A DNA stretch of 64,000 bases, taken from assembly GCF_900090315.1 (NCBI RefSeq), contig NZ_FMHZ01000002.1, forward strand, positions 4,062,501-4,126,500, in the 5' to 3' direction. Position 1 is the first letter of the stretch, and each line of letters opens with the position of its first letter. The notes under the pieces are model-generated. The model was not told where the DNA came from, made no database searches, and was given only the letters and a program-made list of their open reading frames with translations. Below are positions 34,173-44,041 of the stretch, one piece after another. Source of the DNA: Micromonospora citrea. Lineage in GTDB: Bacteria > Actinomycetota > Actinomycetes > Mycobacteriales > Micromonosporaceae. The translations under genes and the position numbers were made by a program.

Positions 34173-34880
34173 TCAGCGGCCGGTCGACCCGGGCGGCAGG
34201 TGGGCGGCGCGGACGTCGAGCAGCCAGCGCTCCACGGTGGCCTCGTCCGGGCGGTCCGGCAGCGGGGAGCGGGTGCGGTCGAAGTCGCGTTCCGCCTCGG
34301 CGAGCAGCGCCCGCGCCTCGCTCAGGTCGCCCCCGGCCACCCGCTCGCCGAACGCCCGGAACCATTCCGGGTCGGCGAGCCGGATCTCCAGCACGCCGGT
34401 GGCGTACAGCAGGCGGCCCTGGTGCACGAGCCGGGCCAGGTGCCGGGCGTGCTTGGCGGTGCGCCGCCGGGTGTCGGCCGAGAACGTCCCGTCGCCGCGT
34501 GACTCCAGCTTGCGGAACTGCTGACCGGCGTAGCCGAGGTAGGCGTCGCGGACGCGCGGCGCGCTGAGGAACGCCGAGCGGATGCCGATCAGCCGGTCGC
34601 CGAACTCCGTACGCGTCTCGTAGCAGTCGTCCGGCAGCCAGGCCAGCTCGGTGGCGGTCGGGTTGCCGCCCAATGCGAGCCGGCACCACTTCGCGGCCTC
34701 GTGCAGGGTGATGTCCGGGTCGGTGGTCACCACCGACTCGCGGGGCGGGCGCAGACCGTGGAAGGCGACGGTGGGCGCGGCGAAGACGCCGATCCGGTCG
34801 ACGTCGGAGCCCGCGCCGGCCAGCCCGTACGCCACCGAGCCGACGATGCCGGAGAGCAGCAGGTGCATGCGGGCGAGCAT
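34173..34880 (-). CDS. RlaP-type nucleotidyltransferase
   Basis: A 235-residue protein of the predicted nucleotidyltransferase family PF10127. The metal- and nucleotide-binding motif is GSVAYGLAGAGSDVD at 14-28, with the two aspartates at 26 and 28. A helical C-terminal region follows. RlaP members in other bacteria accompany RNA 3'-end repair ligases, but no ligase is here, so the target is unknown. The start at 34880 lacks a clear ribosome site; an ATG at 34868 would begin four codons later. Confidence 0.8.
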   Translation of the reverse strand: MLARMHLLLSGIVGSVAYGLAGAGSDVDRIGVFAAPTVAFHGLRPPRESVVTTDPDITLHEAAKWCRLALGGNPTATELAWLPDDCYETRTEFGDRLIGIRSAFLSAPRVRDAYLGYAGQQFRKLESRGDGTFSADTRRRTAKHARHLARLVHQGRLLYATGVLEIRLADPEWFRAFGERVAGGDLSEARALLAEAERDFDRTRSPLPDRPDEATVERWLLDVRAAHLPPGSTGR

Positions 34881-34916
34881 GACGCATCACACCGATGCGC
34901 GAAACCGGACTTCGGT

Positions 34917-34938
34917 TGTCAGGTATCGCTGACAGGCT
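34917..34938 (+). promoter_or_regulatory. Operator-like inverted repeat over the SDR promoter
   Basis: TGTCAG-GTATCG-CTGACA (34917-34934) is a perfect inverted repeat that overlaps the -10 CAGGCT (34933-34938), six bases before the ATG. The 11-mer CGCTGACAGGC recurs inside the coding start at 34955-34965. A repressor site is likely. Confidence 0.55.
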
Positions 34939-34944
34939 CGCCGT

Positions 34945-35859
34945 ATGACGAAACCGCTGACAGGCAGGGTTGCGCTCGTCGCCGGGGCGACACGGGGCGC
35001 CGGCCGGCAGATCGCCGTCCAGTTGGGCGTGGCCGGCGCCACCGTCTACGCGACCGGTCGCAGCAGCCGGGCCGGCCGCTCCGAGATGGGCCGGCCGGAG
35101 ACCATCGAGGAGACCGCCGAGCTGGTCACCGAGGCCGGCGGCACCGGTGTCGCCGTCCGGGTCGACCATCTCGTGCCGGAGCAGGTCCGCGACCTGGTGG
35201 CCCGGATCGACGCCGAGCAGGGCCGGCTCGACGTGCTGGTGAACGACATCTGGGGCGGCGACCCGCTGACCACCTGGGAGAAGCCGGTCTGGGAGCAGCC
35301 GCTGGAGGCCGGCTTCCGCGTCCTGCGGCTGGCGGTCGACACGCACATCGTCACCAGCCACTTCGCGCTGCCGCTGCTGATCCGCCGCCCCGGCGGGCTG
35401 GTGATCGAGGTCGGCGACGGCACCAGGGAGTACAACGACACGACCCGCCGGCTCTCGGTCTTCTACGACCTGGCCAAGGTCTCGGTGAACCGGCTCGCCT
35501 TCAACTGGGCGCACGAGCTGGCGCCGCACGGATGCACCGCCGTCGCGCTCACCCCGGGTTGGCTGCGTTCGGAGGCGATGCTGGAGCACTTCGGCGTCAC
35601 CGAGGAGAACTGGCGGGACGCCCTCGACCGGGAACCGCACTTCGCCATCTCCGAGTCGCCCGCCTTCGTCGGGCGGGCGGTGGCCGCCCTGGCCGCCGAC
35701 GAGGACCGGGCCCGCTGGAACGGGCGGTCCGTGTCCAGCGGCGAGCTGGCCAAGGTGTACGGCTTCACCGACGTCGACGGCAGCCGGCCGGACGCCTGGC
35801 GCTACATGGTCGAGGTGCAGGACCCGGGCAGGCCGGCCGACGTCACCGGCTACCGCTGA
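34945..35859 (+). CDS. Short-chain dehydrogenase, DHRS1-like
   Basis: A 304-residue NAD(P)-dependent dehydrogenase. The cofactor glycine motif is GATRGAG (13-19). The catalytic YxxxK is in FYDLAKVSVNRL near residue 174. The usual NNAG is replaced by VNDIWGG, as in the DHRS1-type branch. The C-terminal region is longer than in classical SDRs. Its end overlaps the convergent WYL regulator by ten bases. Substrate unknown. Confidence 0.88.
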   Translation: MTKPLTGRVALVAGATRGAGRQIAVQLGVAGATVYATGRSSRAGRSEMGRPETIEETAELVTEAGGTGVAVRVDHLVPEQVRDLVARIDAEQGRLDVLVNDIWGGDPLTTWEKPVWEQPLEAGFRVLRLAVDTHIVTSHFALPLLIRRPGGLVIEVGDGTREYNDTTRRLSVFYDLAKVSVNRLAFNWAHELAPHGCTAVALTPGWLRSEAMLEHFGVTEENWRDALDREPHFAISESPAFVGRAVAALAADEDRARWNGRSVSSGELAKVYGFTDVDGSRPDAWRYMVEVQDPGRPADVTGYR

Positions 35860-36854
35860 GCGGAGGCGTCCTGCCCGGCGGGCGGTGTGGCGTAGAGCGT
35901 GGCGGACCGCCGGGCGGCGTCGGCCAGCCGCGCCCGCAGCTCGGGCGGGTCGAGCACCTCCACCTCGGGGCCGAGCCCGAGCAACTGCTGGTACGCCACG
36001 TCGGCGGACTCGACGGGCAGCCGGAGCACCATCCGGCCCTGCCCGTCGGGCCCGTCGGCGGCGGCGAGCGCCTCGTCGTACACGAAGGGGGCGTCGACCA
36101 GGTGCCGGAGCTGGCGCAGGCCGGCGGGGCTCAGCCGGACCGTCACCCGGGCCCGGAGCATGTCCCGCAGGAACGCCTCGGCCTGCTCCCGCCAGTATCC
36201 GGCCAGGTCGAAGCCCTCGTCCCGGTCGAACGTCTCCGCGCCGACCTCGACGCCGGTCACCCGGTCCACCCGGTACGTGCGCGTGTCGTCGCCGACCCGG
36301 CCGACGAGATACCAGACGCCGTTCTTGAGCACGAGCCCGTACGGCCGCACGGTCCGCGTCACCTCGCGGTCGCCGCGCCGGTAGCGCAGCTCGACCACCC
36401 GGTCCCGCCAGACCGCGCCGGCCAGCTCGGTCAGCCACGTCGGCGGCCCCACCTCCCGGAACCAGCCCGGCACGTCCAGGTGGAACCGCTGCCCGGTGCG
36501 GGCCGGCGCGTCGCGCAGCGCGGGCGGCAGCGCGGCCAGCACCTTCAGCTCGGCCGAGGCCACCGCGTCGGCGAGCCCCATGTCGCCCGCCGGCCCGCGC
36601 AGACCGGCCAGGAACAGCGCCTCCGCCTCGTCCCGGGTCAGCCCGGTCAACCGGGTGCGGTAGCCGCCGACCAGCCGGTACCCGCCGGCGCGCCCCCGGT
36701 CGGCGTAGACCGGCACCCCGGCGGCCGAGAGGGCCATGACGTCCCGGTAGACGGTGCGCTCGGAGACCTCCAGTTCCCGCGCCAGCTCCGCCGCGGTCAT
36801 CGTCTCCCGCGCCTGGAGCAGCAACACCAACGAGATCAACCGGGCCGCCCGCAC
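35850..36854 (-). CDS. WYL-domain (YafY-type) transcriptional regulator
   Basis: A 334-residue regulator with an N-terminal DeoR-like helix-turn-helix (about 1-55; TAAELARELEVSERTVYRD is the core) and a WYL ligand domain (about 135-220; GVWYLVGRVGDDTRTYRVDRV), plus a C-terminal WCX extension. WYL proteins sense nucleic-acid-related or other ligands. The GTG at 36854 has CAGGAT six bases upstream. It is divergent from the EI24 gene by 85 bases and may control it or itself. Confidence 0.88.
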   Translation of the reverse strand: MRAARLISLVLLLQARETMTAAELARELEVSERTVYRDVMALSAAGVPVYADRGRAGGYRLVGGYRTRLTGLTRDEAEALFLAGLRGPAGDMGLADAVASAELKVLAALPPALRDAPARTGQRFHLDVPGWFREVGPPTWLTELAGAVWRDRVVELRYRRGDREVTRTVRPYGLVLKNGVWYLVGRVGDDTRTYRVDRVTGVEVGAETFDRDEGFDLAGYWREQAEAFLRDMLRARVTVRLSPAGLRQLRHLVDAPFVYDEALAAADGPDGQGRMVLRLPVESADVAYQQLLGLGPEVEVLDPPELRARLADAARRSATLYATPPAGQDASAQR

Positions 36855-36925
36855 CCGTCCATCCTGCCGCCCGCCCGCCCGGCCGCCCCCGACCGCCTCC
36901 GGGGCCGTCGACCCGACGCGACCAC

Positions 36926-36931
36926 TAGGCT
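36926..36931 (+). promoter_or_regulatory. -10 hexamer for the EI24-like gene
   Basis: TAGGCT ends eight bases before the GTG at 36940. Confidence 0.55.
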
Positions 36932-36939
36932 CTGCGGTC

Positions 36940-37731
36940 GTGAACGCACCCCGTATCGCCGCGCCCGTGACCGGCGTCGTCGGCCGGTTCTTCACCGGCG
37001 TGGGCCTGCTTCTGCGCGGCCTCGGCCTCTACGTCCGCAGCCCCGGGCTGATGCTGCTCGGCGTCGTGCCGGCGCTGATCTCCGGCGCGCTCTTCGTGGC
37101 CGCGTTCGCCACGCTGGCGTACTTCGTCGACGCCCTGGCCGCGCTGGTGACGCCGTTCGCCGACGACTGGTCGGCCACCTGGCGCAGCCTGGCCCGGGTG
37201 GTCGCCGGGCTCGCCCTGCTCGGGCTCGGCGGCCTGCTCTCCGTGGTCAGCTTCACCGCGGTCACCCTGGTCATCGGCGACCCGTTCTACGAGAGGATCT
37301 CCGAGCGGGTGGAGGAGCGGCTCGGCGGCACGCCCGGCGCGGTCGACGTGGCGTTCTGGCCGTCGCTGCGACGCAGCATCGCCGACTCGGTACGCCTGGT
37401 GGGCCTGTCGATCCTCTTCGGCATCCCGCTCTTCGCCGCCGGCTTCATCCCGGTGGTCGGCCAGACCGTGGTGCCGGTGATCGGTGCGGCGGTGGGCGGC
37501 TGGCTGCTCGCCGTGGAACTGGTCGGCGCCCCGTTCTACCGGCGCGGGATGCGCCTGCCGGACCGGCGGGCACAACTCAAGGCGGACCGGCCCGTCACGC
37601 TCGGCTTCGGGGTGGCCGTCTTCGTCTGCTTCCTGATCCCGCTCGGCGCGGTGCTGGTCATGCCGGCCGCCGTCGCCGGGGCGACCCTGCTGGCCCGCCG
37701 CTCGCTCGGCCAGTCCGTCACGGAGGGCTGA
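36940..37731 (+). CDS. EI24/CysZ-like integral membrane protein
   Basis: A 263-residue protein with about five hydrophobic regions. The family segment IGDPFYERISERVEERLGG (about 110-128) and the following helices match the EI24/CysZ domain. CysZ imports sulfate in enterobacteria, but actinobacterial members are uncharacterised. The GTG is preceded at eight bases by TAGGCT. The macro-domain gene begins one base after the stop. Confidence 0.83.
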   Translation: MNAPRIAAPVTGVVGRFFTGVGLLLRGLGLYVRSPGLMLLGVVPALISGALFVAAFATLAYFVDALAALVTPFADDWSATWRSLARVVAGLALLGLGGLLSVVSFTAVTLVIGDPFYERISERVEERLGGTPGAVDVAFWPSLRRSIADSVRLVGLSILFGIPLFAAGFIPVVGQTVVPVIGAAVGGWLLAVELVGAPFYRRGMRLPDRRAQLKADRPVTLGFGVAVFVCFLIPLGAVLVMPAAVAGATLLARRSLGQSVTEG

Positions 37732-37732
37732 C

Positions 37733-38248
37733 GTGCGGGTCACGCTGGTCGAGGGGGACATCACCACGCAGCGGGTGGACGTGGTCGTCAACGCCGCCAA
37801 CTCGTCGCTGCTCGGCGGCGGGGGAGTGGACGGCGCGATCCACCGGCGGGGCGGCCCGGCCATCCTCGACGAGTGCCGGGCGCTGCGCGCCTCCCGGTAC
37901 GGCCGGGGCCTGCCCACCGGCCAGGCGGTGGCCACCACCGCCGGCAACCTGCCCGCCCGGTGGGTGGTGCACACGGTCGGGCCGGTCTGGTCGGCAACCG
38001 AGGACCGCTCGGCGCTGTTGCGCGACTGCTACGCCAACAGCCTGCGTGCCGCCGACGAGCTGGGCGCGACCAGCGTGGCGTTTCCGCTGATCTCGGCCGG
38101 CGTCTACGGCTGGCCGGTCGAGGACGCCGTGCGGCAGGCCCTGTCGGTGCTCCGCCCGGCCACCCCGGCACACGTCACCGAGGCCCGGCTGGTGCTCTTC
38201 GGCGCCGACGCCCGCGCGGCCGCACAGCGGGTGTACGACGCCGGTTGA
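37733..38248 (+). CDS. Macro-domain ADP-ribosyl/O-acetyl-ADP-ribose deacetylase
   Basis: A 171-residue macro domain of the YmdB/MacroD type, which hydrolyses O-acetyl-ADP-ribose or removes ADP-ribose from proteins. Motifs are VVNAANSSLLGGGGVDGAIH (19-38), RGLPTGQAVATTAG and ISAGVYGWP. The catalytic Asn and Asp positions of the loop are kept. It starts one base after the EI24-like gene with no space for a separate promoter, so the two form an operon. Confidence 0.92.
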   Translation: MRVTLVEGDITTQRVDVVVNAANSSLLGGGGVDGAIHRRGGPAILDECRALRASRYGRGLPTGQAVATTAGNLPARWVVHTVGPVWSATEDRSALLRDCYANSLRAADELGATSVAFPLISAGVYGWPVEDAVRQALSVLRPATPAHVTEARLVLFGADARAAAQRVYDAG

Positions 38249-38304
38249 CCGGGACGGTCCGGAAGCTCGCGCGGCCGGGGCCGGCTCGTCGTCGACCGGG
38301 GCGG

Positions 38305-39201
38305 TCAGGAGAGCTCGCGCAGGCAGGACCAGCTCGAGCCGACCGGGCGGTAGCCGAGCCCGACGTTGATCGCCAGCATCGGCGCGTTCGCCTCGTCGTT
38401 CGAGGTGTAGGCGACGCGCACCCCGTTGGCGGCGGCGCGGTGCAGGGCCGCCGTCTTGGCCAGCCGGGCCAGCCCGCGCCCCCGGTGGGCCGGCACCGTG
38501 GCGGTGTAGTCCGACCACATCCGGTCACCGTCGCGCACGACGAGGCTCAGGGCCACCACCTCGCCGCCGGTCACGGCCGCCGTGCTGGCCGCGCGGTCCA
38601 GGCCCGGGTTCTCCCAGGTCTCGGAGCACCAACGCGCGTAGCTGGTCGCGTCGGAGGACACGTCCCCCGGCTCGTCGGCCGCCGCCGCCGTCTCGGCCAG
38701 GTAGACCCGACGCGGGTCGACGTCGGTCAGCGGCAGCAGCCGTACGCCCGGCGGCGGCTCCGGCATCGGCGGGGCCGGCCGCAGGTCCAGGGCGGAGTAG
38801 CGCAGCTCCCGGCTCGGCGTGAACCCGTGCCGGCGGGCGAACGGCAGCGACTCCGGCAGCGCCCAGGTGCGCACCCGGCGCGCCCCGATCACCCGCAGGC
38901 GCCCCAGCGCGGCGGTCAGCAGCGCGGTGCCGCCGCCCCGGCCCCGGTGCTCCGGGTGCACGTGCAGGGGGGAGACCTCCCCGACGTCGGGCTCCGAGGT
39001 CTGGTCGTTGCGGTACGCTGCCACCCAGCCGACCACCGTGTCGTCCACCTCGACGACGTACGCGGTCCACTGCTCGCTGGGCGGGGGCTGGGCGATCATG
39101 CGGCGGGTCGACTCGACGCCGCGCACGAGGTACGGGTACACGAGCGCGCGCAGCGCCACCACGGCGGGCGCGTCGTCGGGGCGGGCGGTGCGGATCCGCA
39201 C
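38305..39201 (-). CDS. Tandem GNAT acetyltransferase
   Basis: A 298-residue protein with two GNAT domains. The first acetyl-CoA loop is VHPEHRRGRGGGTAL-like (HPEHRGRGGGTALL, about 81-94); the second is VPAHRGRGLARLAKT (about 235-249). It resembles MshD in layout but lacks its family marks. It starts two bases after the RidA stop, so it is second in a two-gene operon. Substrate unknown. Confidence 0.85.
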   Translation of the reverse strand: MRIRTARPDDAPAVVALRALVYPYLVRGVESTRRMIAQPPPSEQWTAYVVEVDDTVVGWVAAYRNDQTSEPDVGEVSPLHVHPEHRGRGGGTALLTAALGRLRVIGARRVRTWALPESLPFARRHGFTPSRELRYSALDLRPAPPMPEPPPGVRLLPLTDVDPRRVYLAETAAAADEPGDVSSDATSYARWCSETWENPGLDRAASTAAVTGGEVVALSLVVRDGDRMWSDYTATVPAHRGRGLARLAKTAALHRAAANGVRVAYTSNDEANAPMLAINVGLGYRPVGSSWSCLRELS

Positions 39202-39203
39202 GG

Positions 39204-39611
39204 TCAGCCCTCCCCGCGTACGGCGGCGACGGCCTCGACCTCGACGAGCTGGTCGTCGTAGCCGAGCACGGCCACCCCGAGCAGGGTGCTGGGCGGCTCG
39301 TGGTCGCCGAACGCGTCCCGGACCACCTCCCAGACGGCCACGAGGTCGGCCTGGCGGGACGACGCCACGTACACCGTGGTCTTGACGACGTCGGCGAGGC
39401 GGGCGCCGGCCGCCGCGAGGGCGGTCTCCAGGTTGGCCATCACCTGCCGGGCCTGGCCGACCGGGTCGCCGGGCGCGACGGTCCGCCCCTCGGCGTCGAG
39501 CGGGCAGGCACCGGCGGTGAGGACGAGCCGGGAGGGTGGCTCGACCGTGGCGGCGTACGCGTACTCGGCGACGTCGGAGAGGGCGGGTACGCGGATCAGG
39601 TTCACGGTCAC
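39204..39611 (-). CDS. RidA-family enamine/imine deaminase
   Basis: A 135-residue YjgF/YER057c/UK114 protein. These trimers hydrolyse reactive enamines made by PLP enzymes. Family marks are LTAGACPLDAEGR (31-43), QARQVMANLETALAAAGA and VVKTTVYVA. TAGCGT lies seven bases before the GTG at 39611. It is first in a pair with the tandem acetyltransferase. Confidence 0.87.
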   Translation of the reverse strand: MTVNLIRVPALSDVAEYAYAATVEPPSRLVLTAGACPLDAEGRTVAPGDPVGQARQVMANLETALAAAGARLADVVKTTVYVASSRQADLVAVWEVVRDAFGDHEPPSTLLGVAVLGYDDQLVEVEAVAAVRGEG

Positions 39612-39720
39612 GCGCGCGACGCTACCGACGCCGGCACCACGCCTCCACGGATTAATCCGCCGCCCGCCGGCGGTGCGGGGTGGGCGCCCCGCCCGCGCGG
39701 GAGGCCGCCCGCCCGCACCC

Positions 39721-40728
39721 TCAGGCCGACTCGCGGACGATCAGCTCGGTGGGTAGCACCACGGCCGGCTCGATCGCCTCGCCGGCGGCCAGCCGCAGCA
39801 GCAGCCGGGTCATCTGCCGGCCGAGTTCCACGATCGGCTGGCGGACGGTGGTCAGCGGCGGCTCGGTGTACGCCGCCGTCTCGATGTCGTCGAAGCCGAT
39901 CACCGCCACGTCGTCCGGCACGCGCCGCCCCGCCTCGCGCAGCGCCCGCAGGGCGGCGTGCGCCATCAGGTCGGAGGCGGCGAAGACCGCGTCGAGGTCG
40001 GGGTGCGCGGCCAGGAGCTGCCGCATCGCCGTCGCGCCGGACTCGCGGGTGAAGTCGCCGGTCGCCACCAGCTCCGGCAGGCCGGCCTCGGCGACCGTGT
40101 CGCGGTAGCCCGCGAGCCGCTCGATGCCGGCCACCATGTCCTGCGGGCCGGCGATGGTGGCGATCCGGCGGCGACCGCTTCCGATCAGGTGCCGGACGGC
40201 CCGCGTCACCCCGCCGACGTGGTCGACGTCGACGTAGGGCACCTCCGCGCCGTCGAGCGGGCGACCGCTGCACACCACCGGGATGCCCAGCCGGGCGAGC
40301 CGGCCGGGCAGCGGGTCCTCGCCGTGCAGCGAGGCGAAGAGCACCCCGTCGACGTGCCGCCCGGTGGTGTAGCGCTCGACCCGGTCGTGCCCGGCGGGGG
40401 AGCCGGCCAGCATCAGCACGAGCTGCTTGTCGGCCGCCTCCAGCTCCTGCGCCGCGCCCCGGATGATGCCCGGGAACACCTGGTCGTCGGAGAAGACCCG
40501 GGTGGCGGCCTCCGGCAGCACCAGGGCGATCGAGTCGGTCCGCTGGGTGACCAGGCTGCGGGCGGCCAGGTTCGGCACGTATCCCAGCTCGGCCACCGCC
40601 CGGCGGACCGCCTCCCGGATCGGCTCGGCGACGGTGGTGGAGCCGTTCACCACCCGGGACACCGTGGCCCGCGAGACCCCCGCCCGCCGGGCCACCGCCT
40701 CCAGCGTCGGCCGTTGCGCCGTCGTCAT
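39721..40728 (-). CDS. cebR: LacI-family repressor of the beta-glucoside operon (CebR-like)
   Basis: A 335-residue LacI-family regulator. The helix-turn-helix and hinge are at the N-terminus (PTLEAVARRAGVSRATVSRV), followed by a periplasmic-binding-type sugar domain (VDGVLFASLHGEDP, VIGFDDIETA). It is the last gene of the operon, 19 bases after the beta-glucosidase. In Streptomyces the similar CebR controls cellobiose uptake through TGGGAGCGCTCCCA. The operators here (GAGAGCGCTCTC) share the same core. A GTG at 40740 is an alternative start; I prefer the ATG. Confidence 0.82.
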   Translation of the reverse strand: MTTAQRPTLEAVARRAGVSRATVSRVVNGSTTVAEPIREAVRRAVAELGYVPNLAARSLVTQRTDSIALVLPEAATRVFSDDQVFPGIIRGAAQELEAADKQLVLMLAGSPAGHDRVERYTTGRHVDGVLFASLHGEDPLPGRLARLGIPVVCSGRPLDGAEVPYVDVDHVGGVTRAVRHLIGSGRRRIATIAGPQDMVAGIERLAGYRDTVAEAGLPELVATGDFTRESGATAMRQLLAAHPDLDAVFAASDLMAHAALRALREAGRRVPDDVAVIGFDDIETAAYTEPPLTTVRQPIVELGRQMTRLLLRLAAGEAIEPAVVLPTELIVRESA

Positions 40729-40747
40729 CCCCGTTACCACCGCCTCG

Positions 40748-42127
40748 TCACAGCCCGTTCCGGGAGATCACCTCCTGGTACCACCGGGCGCTGGACTTCG
40801 GTGTGCGTCGCTGGGTCAGGTAGTCGACGTGGATGATCCCGAACCGTCGGCGGTAACCCTCGGCCCACTCGAAGTTGTCCATCAACGACCATACGAGATA
40901 GCCCCGGAGGTCCACGCCCCGGGAGATCGCCTCGTGCGCGGCGCGCAGGTGCCCGTCGAGGTAGGCGATCCGGTCGGCGTCCACGACCTGCCCGGCGCCG
41001 TCCGGGGCGTCCGCGCCGGCCTTGTCGGGGAACGCCGCCCCGTTCTCGGTGACCATCAGCGGCACGCCGGGGTGGTCGGTGGCGATCCGCTCCAGCAACC
41101 GGGTCAGCCCCGCCGGCTCGATCATCCAGCCCATGTCGGTCAGCGGACCGGTCGGCGGGAGGAACTCCACCGCGCCCTCGGTGCCCGGGTACGCGCTGCC
41201 GCCCGCGCCGCCCGGCCGTCCGGCGACGTAGGTGGGCGCGTAGTAGTTGATCCCGAGCAGGTCGATCGGTGCGGCGATCAGCTTCTCGTCGCCGTCGCGG
41301 ACGAACGTCGGCTCGATGATCCGGGCCACGTGCTCCAGCACGTCCTCCGGGTAGGCCGCGCGCAGCAGCGGGTCGAGGAAGATCCGGTTGTGCAGGCCGT
41401 CGACCAGGCGCACGGCCGCCACGTCGGCGGCGCTGTCGGGGTCGGCCGGGCGCACGTCGGCCGGGTTGACCGTGATCCCGACGGTGTCCGCGCCGCCCGC
41501 GCGCAGCGCGCGGGCCGCCAGCCCGTGCCCGAGCAGCAGATGGTGTACGGCGGTGAAGGCCGCGCCCGGGTCCCGCTCGCCGGGGGCGTGCACCCCGTTA
41601 CCGTAGCCCAGGTAGGCCGAGCACCACGGCTCGTTGAGCGTGGTCCAGGTGCCCACCCGGTCGCCGAGCCGGGCGTGCACGGCGGTGGCGTACGTGGCGA
41701 AGTGCTCGGCGGTCTCCCGGTTGGTCCAGCCGCCCCGGTCCTGGAGGGACTGCGGCAGGTCCCAGTGGTAGAGCGTGACGATCGGGTCGATGCCCCGGTC
41801 GAGCAGCGCGTCGACCAGCCGGTCGTAGAAGTCCAGGCCGCGCGGGTTGACCGGGCCGCTGCCGTCCGGCTGGATCCGCGGCCAGGCCACCGAGAATCTG
41901 TACGCCTTCAGCCCGAGCTCCGCCATCAGCGCCACGTCGTCGGCGTACCGGTGGTAGTGGTCGCAGGCGACGTCGCCGGTGTGGCCGTGGTGGACCCTGC
42001 CCGGCGTACGGCTGAAGGTGTCCCAGATCGACGGGCCGCGACCGTCGTCGGTGGCCGCCCCCTCGATCTGGTACGCGGCGGTGGCCGCGCCCCAGACGAA
42101 GTTCTCGGGGAATCGCAGAGTGCTCAC
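40748..42127 (-). CDS. bglC: GH1 beta-glucosidase
   Basis: A 459-residue family 1 glycosidase. The acid/base Glu166 lies in TLNEPW and the nucleophile Glu361 in VTENG. The N-terminal [14 protein letters not shown] is the family signature. There is no signal peptide, so it acts inside on imported disaccharides. The GTG overlaps the permease stop (GTGA). With the ABC genes it fits cellobiose or cello-oligosaccharide hydrolysis to glucose. Confidence 0.94.
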   Translation of the reverse strand: MSTLRFPENFVWGAATAAYQIEGAATDDGRGPSIWDTFSRTPGRVHHGHTGDVACDHYHRYADDVALMAELGLKAYRFSVAWPRIQPDGSGPVNPRGLDFYDRLVDALLDRGIDPIVTLYHWDLPQSLQDRGGWTNRETAEHFATYATAVHARLGDRVGTWTTLNEPWCSAYLGYGNGVHAPGERDPGAAFTAVHHLLLGHGLAARALRAGGADTVGITVNPADVRPADPDSAADVAAVRLVDGLHNRIFLDPLLRAAYPEDVLEHVARIIEPTFVRDGDEKLIAAPIDLLGINYYAPTYVAGRPGGAGGSAYPGTEGAVEFLPPTGPLTDMGWMIEPAGLTRLLERIATDHPGVPLMVTENGAAFPDKAGADAPDGAGQVVDADRIAYLDGHLRAAHEAISRGVDLRGYLVWSLMDNFEWAEGYRRRFGIIHVDYLTQRRTPKSSARWYQEVISRNGL

Positions 42128-42957
42128 GCCTTGACCGCACCTTCCATGATGCCGCCGATGATCTGGCGGCCGAACAGGACGAAGACCAGGAGCAGCGGAA
42201 GGGTGGCGATGGCCGTCCCCGTGAACACCTGGGACATGTCGGTGTAGTACCCGTCGGAGAGGGTGCGCAACGCCAGCTGCACTGTCGGGTTCTCCGGATC
42301 GTTGAGGACCGCGTACGGCCACAGGAAGTCGTTCCAGGTGGTCATGAACGTGAGCAGTCCCAGCACGGCGGCGGCCGGGCGCAGCGCCGGCAGCACCACG
42401 TTCCAGTAGATCCGCGCCGTGCCGCAGCCGTCCATCCGGGCCGCCTCGATCAGCTCGTCGCTGACGGCCTGGCCGGCGTACTGCCGCATCATGAACACCC
42501 CGAACCCGGTGACCAGGGCCGGCACGATCACCGCCGGCAGCCGGTCGTTCCAGTTCAGCCTGGTCATCAGCATGTAGAGCGGGATGACGCCGAGCTGGGT
42601 GGGCACCATCATCGTCGCGATGATGACCATGAGCAGCGCGTTGCGTCCCCGGAACCGCAGCTTGGCGAAGGCGAACCCGGCCAGCGTGGAGAAGAACACC
42701 ACCGAGACGGTGACCGTGGTCGCCACGATCGCCGAGTTGACCAGACCGGTGACGAAGTACGCGTCGGTGTTGCCGAGCAGCCGGGAGACGTTCGCGCCGA
42801 AGTTGCCGCCGGGGGTGACCGGGGGCGGCAACTGGCCCATCGCGTCGTTGGAGCGGCTGGCCACCACGAACATCCAGTAGATCGGGAAGACCGACAGGAT
42901 CCCGGCGGCGATCAGCGCGGCGTAGGTGAGCCGGCTGGCGGCCCAGAGGCGGGTCAT
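42124..42957 (-). CDS. cebG: Sugar ABC transporter permease (CebG-like)
   Basis: A 277-residue six-helix permease of the carbohydrate uptake type 1 family. The EAA coupling loop is [13 protein letters not shown] (about 173-185). It starts with ATGA overlap on the previous permease and ends with GTGA overlap on the glucosidase. No ATPase gene is in the cluster, so a shared ATPase such as MsiK is probably used. Confidence 0.9.
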   Translation of the reverse strand: MTRLWAASRLTYAALIAAGILSVFPIYWMFVVASRSNDAMGQLPPPVTPGGNFGANVSRLLGNTDAYFVTGLVNSAIVATTVTVSVVFFSTLAGFAFAKLRFRGRNALLMVIIATMMVPTQLGVIPLYMLMTRLNWNDRLPAVIVPALVTGFGVFMMRQYAGQAVSDELIEAARMDGCGTARIYWNVVLPALRPAAAVLGLLTFMTTWNDFLWPYAVLNDPENPTVQLALRTLSDGYYTDMSQVFTGTAIATLPLLLVFVLFGRQIIGGIMEGAVKA

Positions 42958-43967
42958 CGCGGTCCTTCCTTCGGCTTCGCGTCCGCCCTCGCGGGGCGCG
43001 CGCCCCCGCCGAGCCGGCGCAGGAGCAGCACGTTGACCGCCGCGACGACCGCGATCAGCGCGAAGAGCAGCCATGCCACGGCCGAGCCGTACCCGAAGTT
43101 GTAGTGGGGAGCGAAGGCGTTCTCGAACATGTACATGGTCACGGTCTGCGACTCCCGCAGCGGTCCGCCCCGGATCGGGTTGGTCCCGGAGTGGAAGAGC
43201 CGGGGCTCGGTGAAGAGCTGGAGCCCGCCGATGGTGGAGATGATGACGGTGAAGATGATCGTCGGCTTGAGCAGCGGCACGGTGATCGACCAGAACTGCC
43301 GGGCCCGGCCGGCCCCGTCGATGGCGGCCGACTCGTAGAGGTCTCGTGGAATGGCCTGCATCGCGGCCAGGAAGATCAGGGCGTTGTAGCCGGTCCACCG
43401 CCAGTCGACCATGGCGGAGATGGCCACCCAGGAGGCGAACCGGTTCGACTTCCACTCGACCGCGTCGATCCCGACCAGGTCCAGCAGCCAGTTGACCATG
43501 CCGAAGTCGCGGCTGAAGAGCACCCCGAAGACGATCGCGACGGCGGCGGTCGAGGTGATGTTCGGGATCAGCACCGCCATCCGGAACGTGGTCCGGGCGC
43601 GCAGTTGCCGGTTGAGCAGGTTGGCCAGCCAGAGCGCGGCCAGCAACTGCGGGACGGTGGAGATGACGAAGATGCCGAGGGTGTTGACGACCGCGTGCCA
43701 GAAGTCGGTGTCCGCCAGCAGCCGGCTGTAGTTGTCGAGGCCGACGAACGGGTGGTCGCTGCCCAGCAGGTCCCAGTCGTGCAGCGAGACCCAGAGGGTG
43801 TAGATCAGCGGGTACACCCCGAACACCGCGAAGAGCACGAAGAACGGGGCGATGAACAGGTAGGGCGAGAACTGCGTGTCGAGGCGGCTGAGCCGCGTCC
43901 CCCGCGTACGCCGGCCGGCGCGGGGCGCCGGTGCGACCGGCGGGCGCGCGTCGAGCTGGACGGTCAT
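42954..43967 (-). CDS. cebF: Sugar ABC transporter permease (CebF-like)
   Basis: A 337-residue permease with a hydrophilic start of about 30 residues, six membrane helices and the EAA loop [20 protein letters not shown] lies nine bases before the ATG at 43967. It pairs with the following permease. Confidence 0.9.
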   Translation of the reverse strand: MTVQLDARPPVAPAPRAGRRTRGTRLSRLDTQFSPYLFIAPFFVLFAVFGVYPLIYTLWVSLHDWDLLGSDHPFVGLDNYSRLLADTDFWHAVVNTLGIFVISTVPQLLAALWLANLLNRQLRARTTFRMAVLIPNITSTAAVAIVFGVLFSRDFGMVNWLLDLVGIDAVEWKSNRFASWVAISAMVDWRWTGYNALIFLAAMQAIPRDLYESAAIDGAGRARQFWSITVPLLKPTIIFTVIISTIGGLQLFTEPRLFHSGTNPIRGGPLRESQTVTMYMFENAFAPHYNFGYGSAVAWLLFALIAVVAAVNVLLLRRLGGGARPARADAKPKEGPR

Positions 43968-44041
43968 GCCCGAACACTCCTTTCCACGGTGCGGGCGGGA
44001 CCGGCGCCCCCGGCGCCCACCCGCCCGCACTCCGGCTCGGG

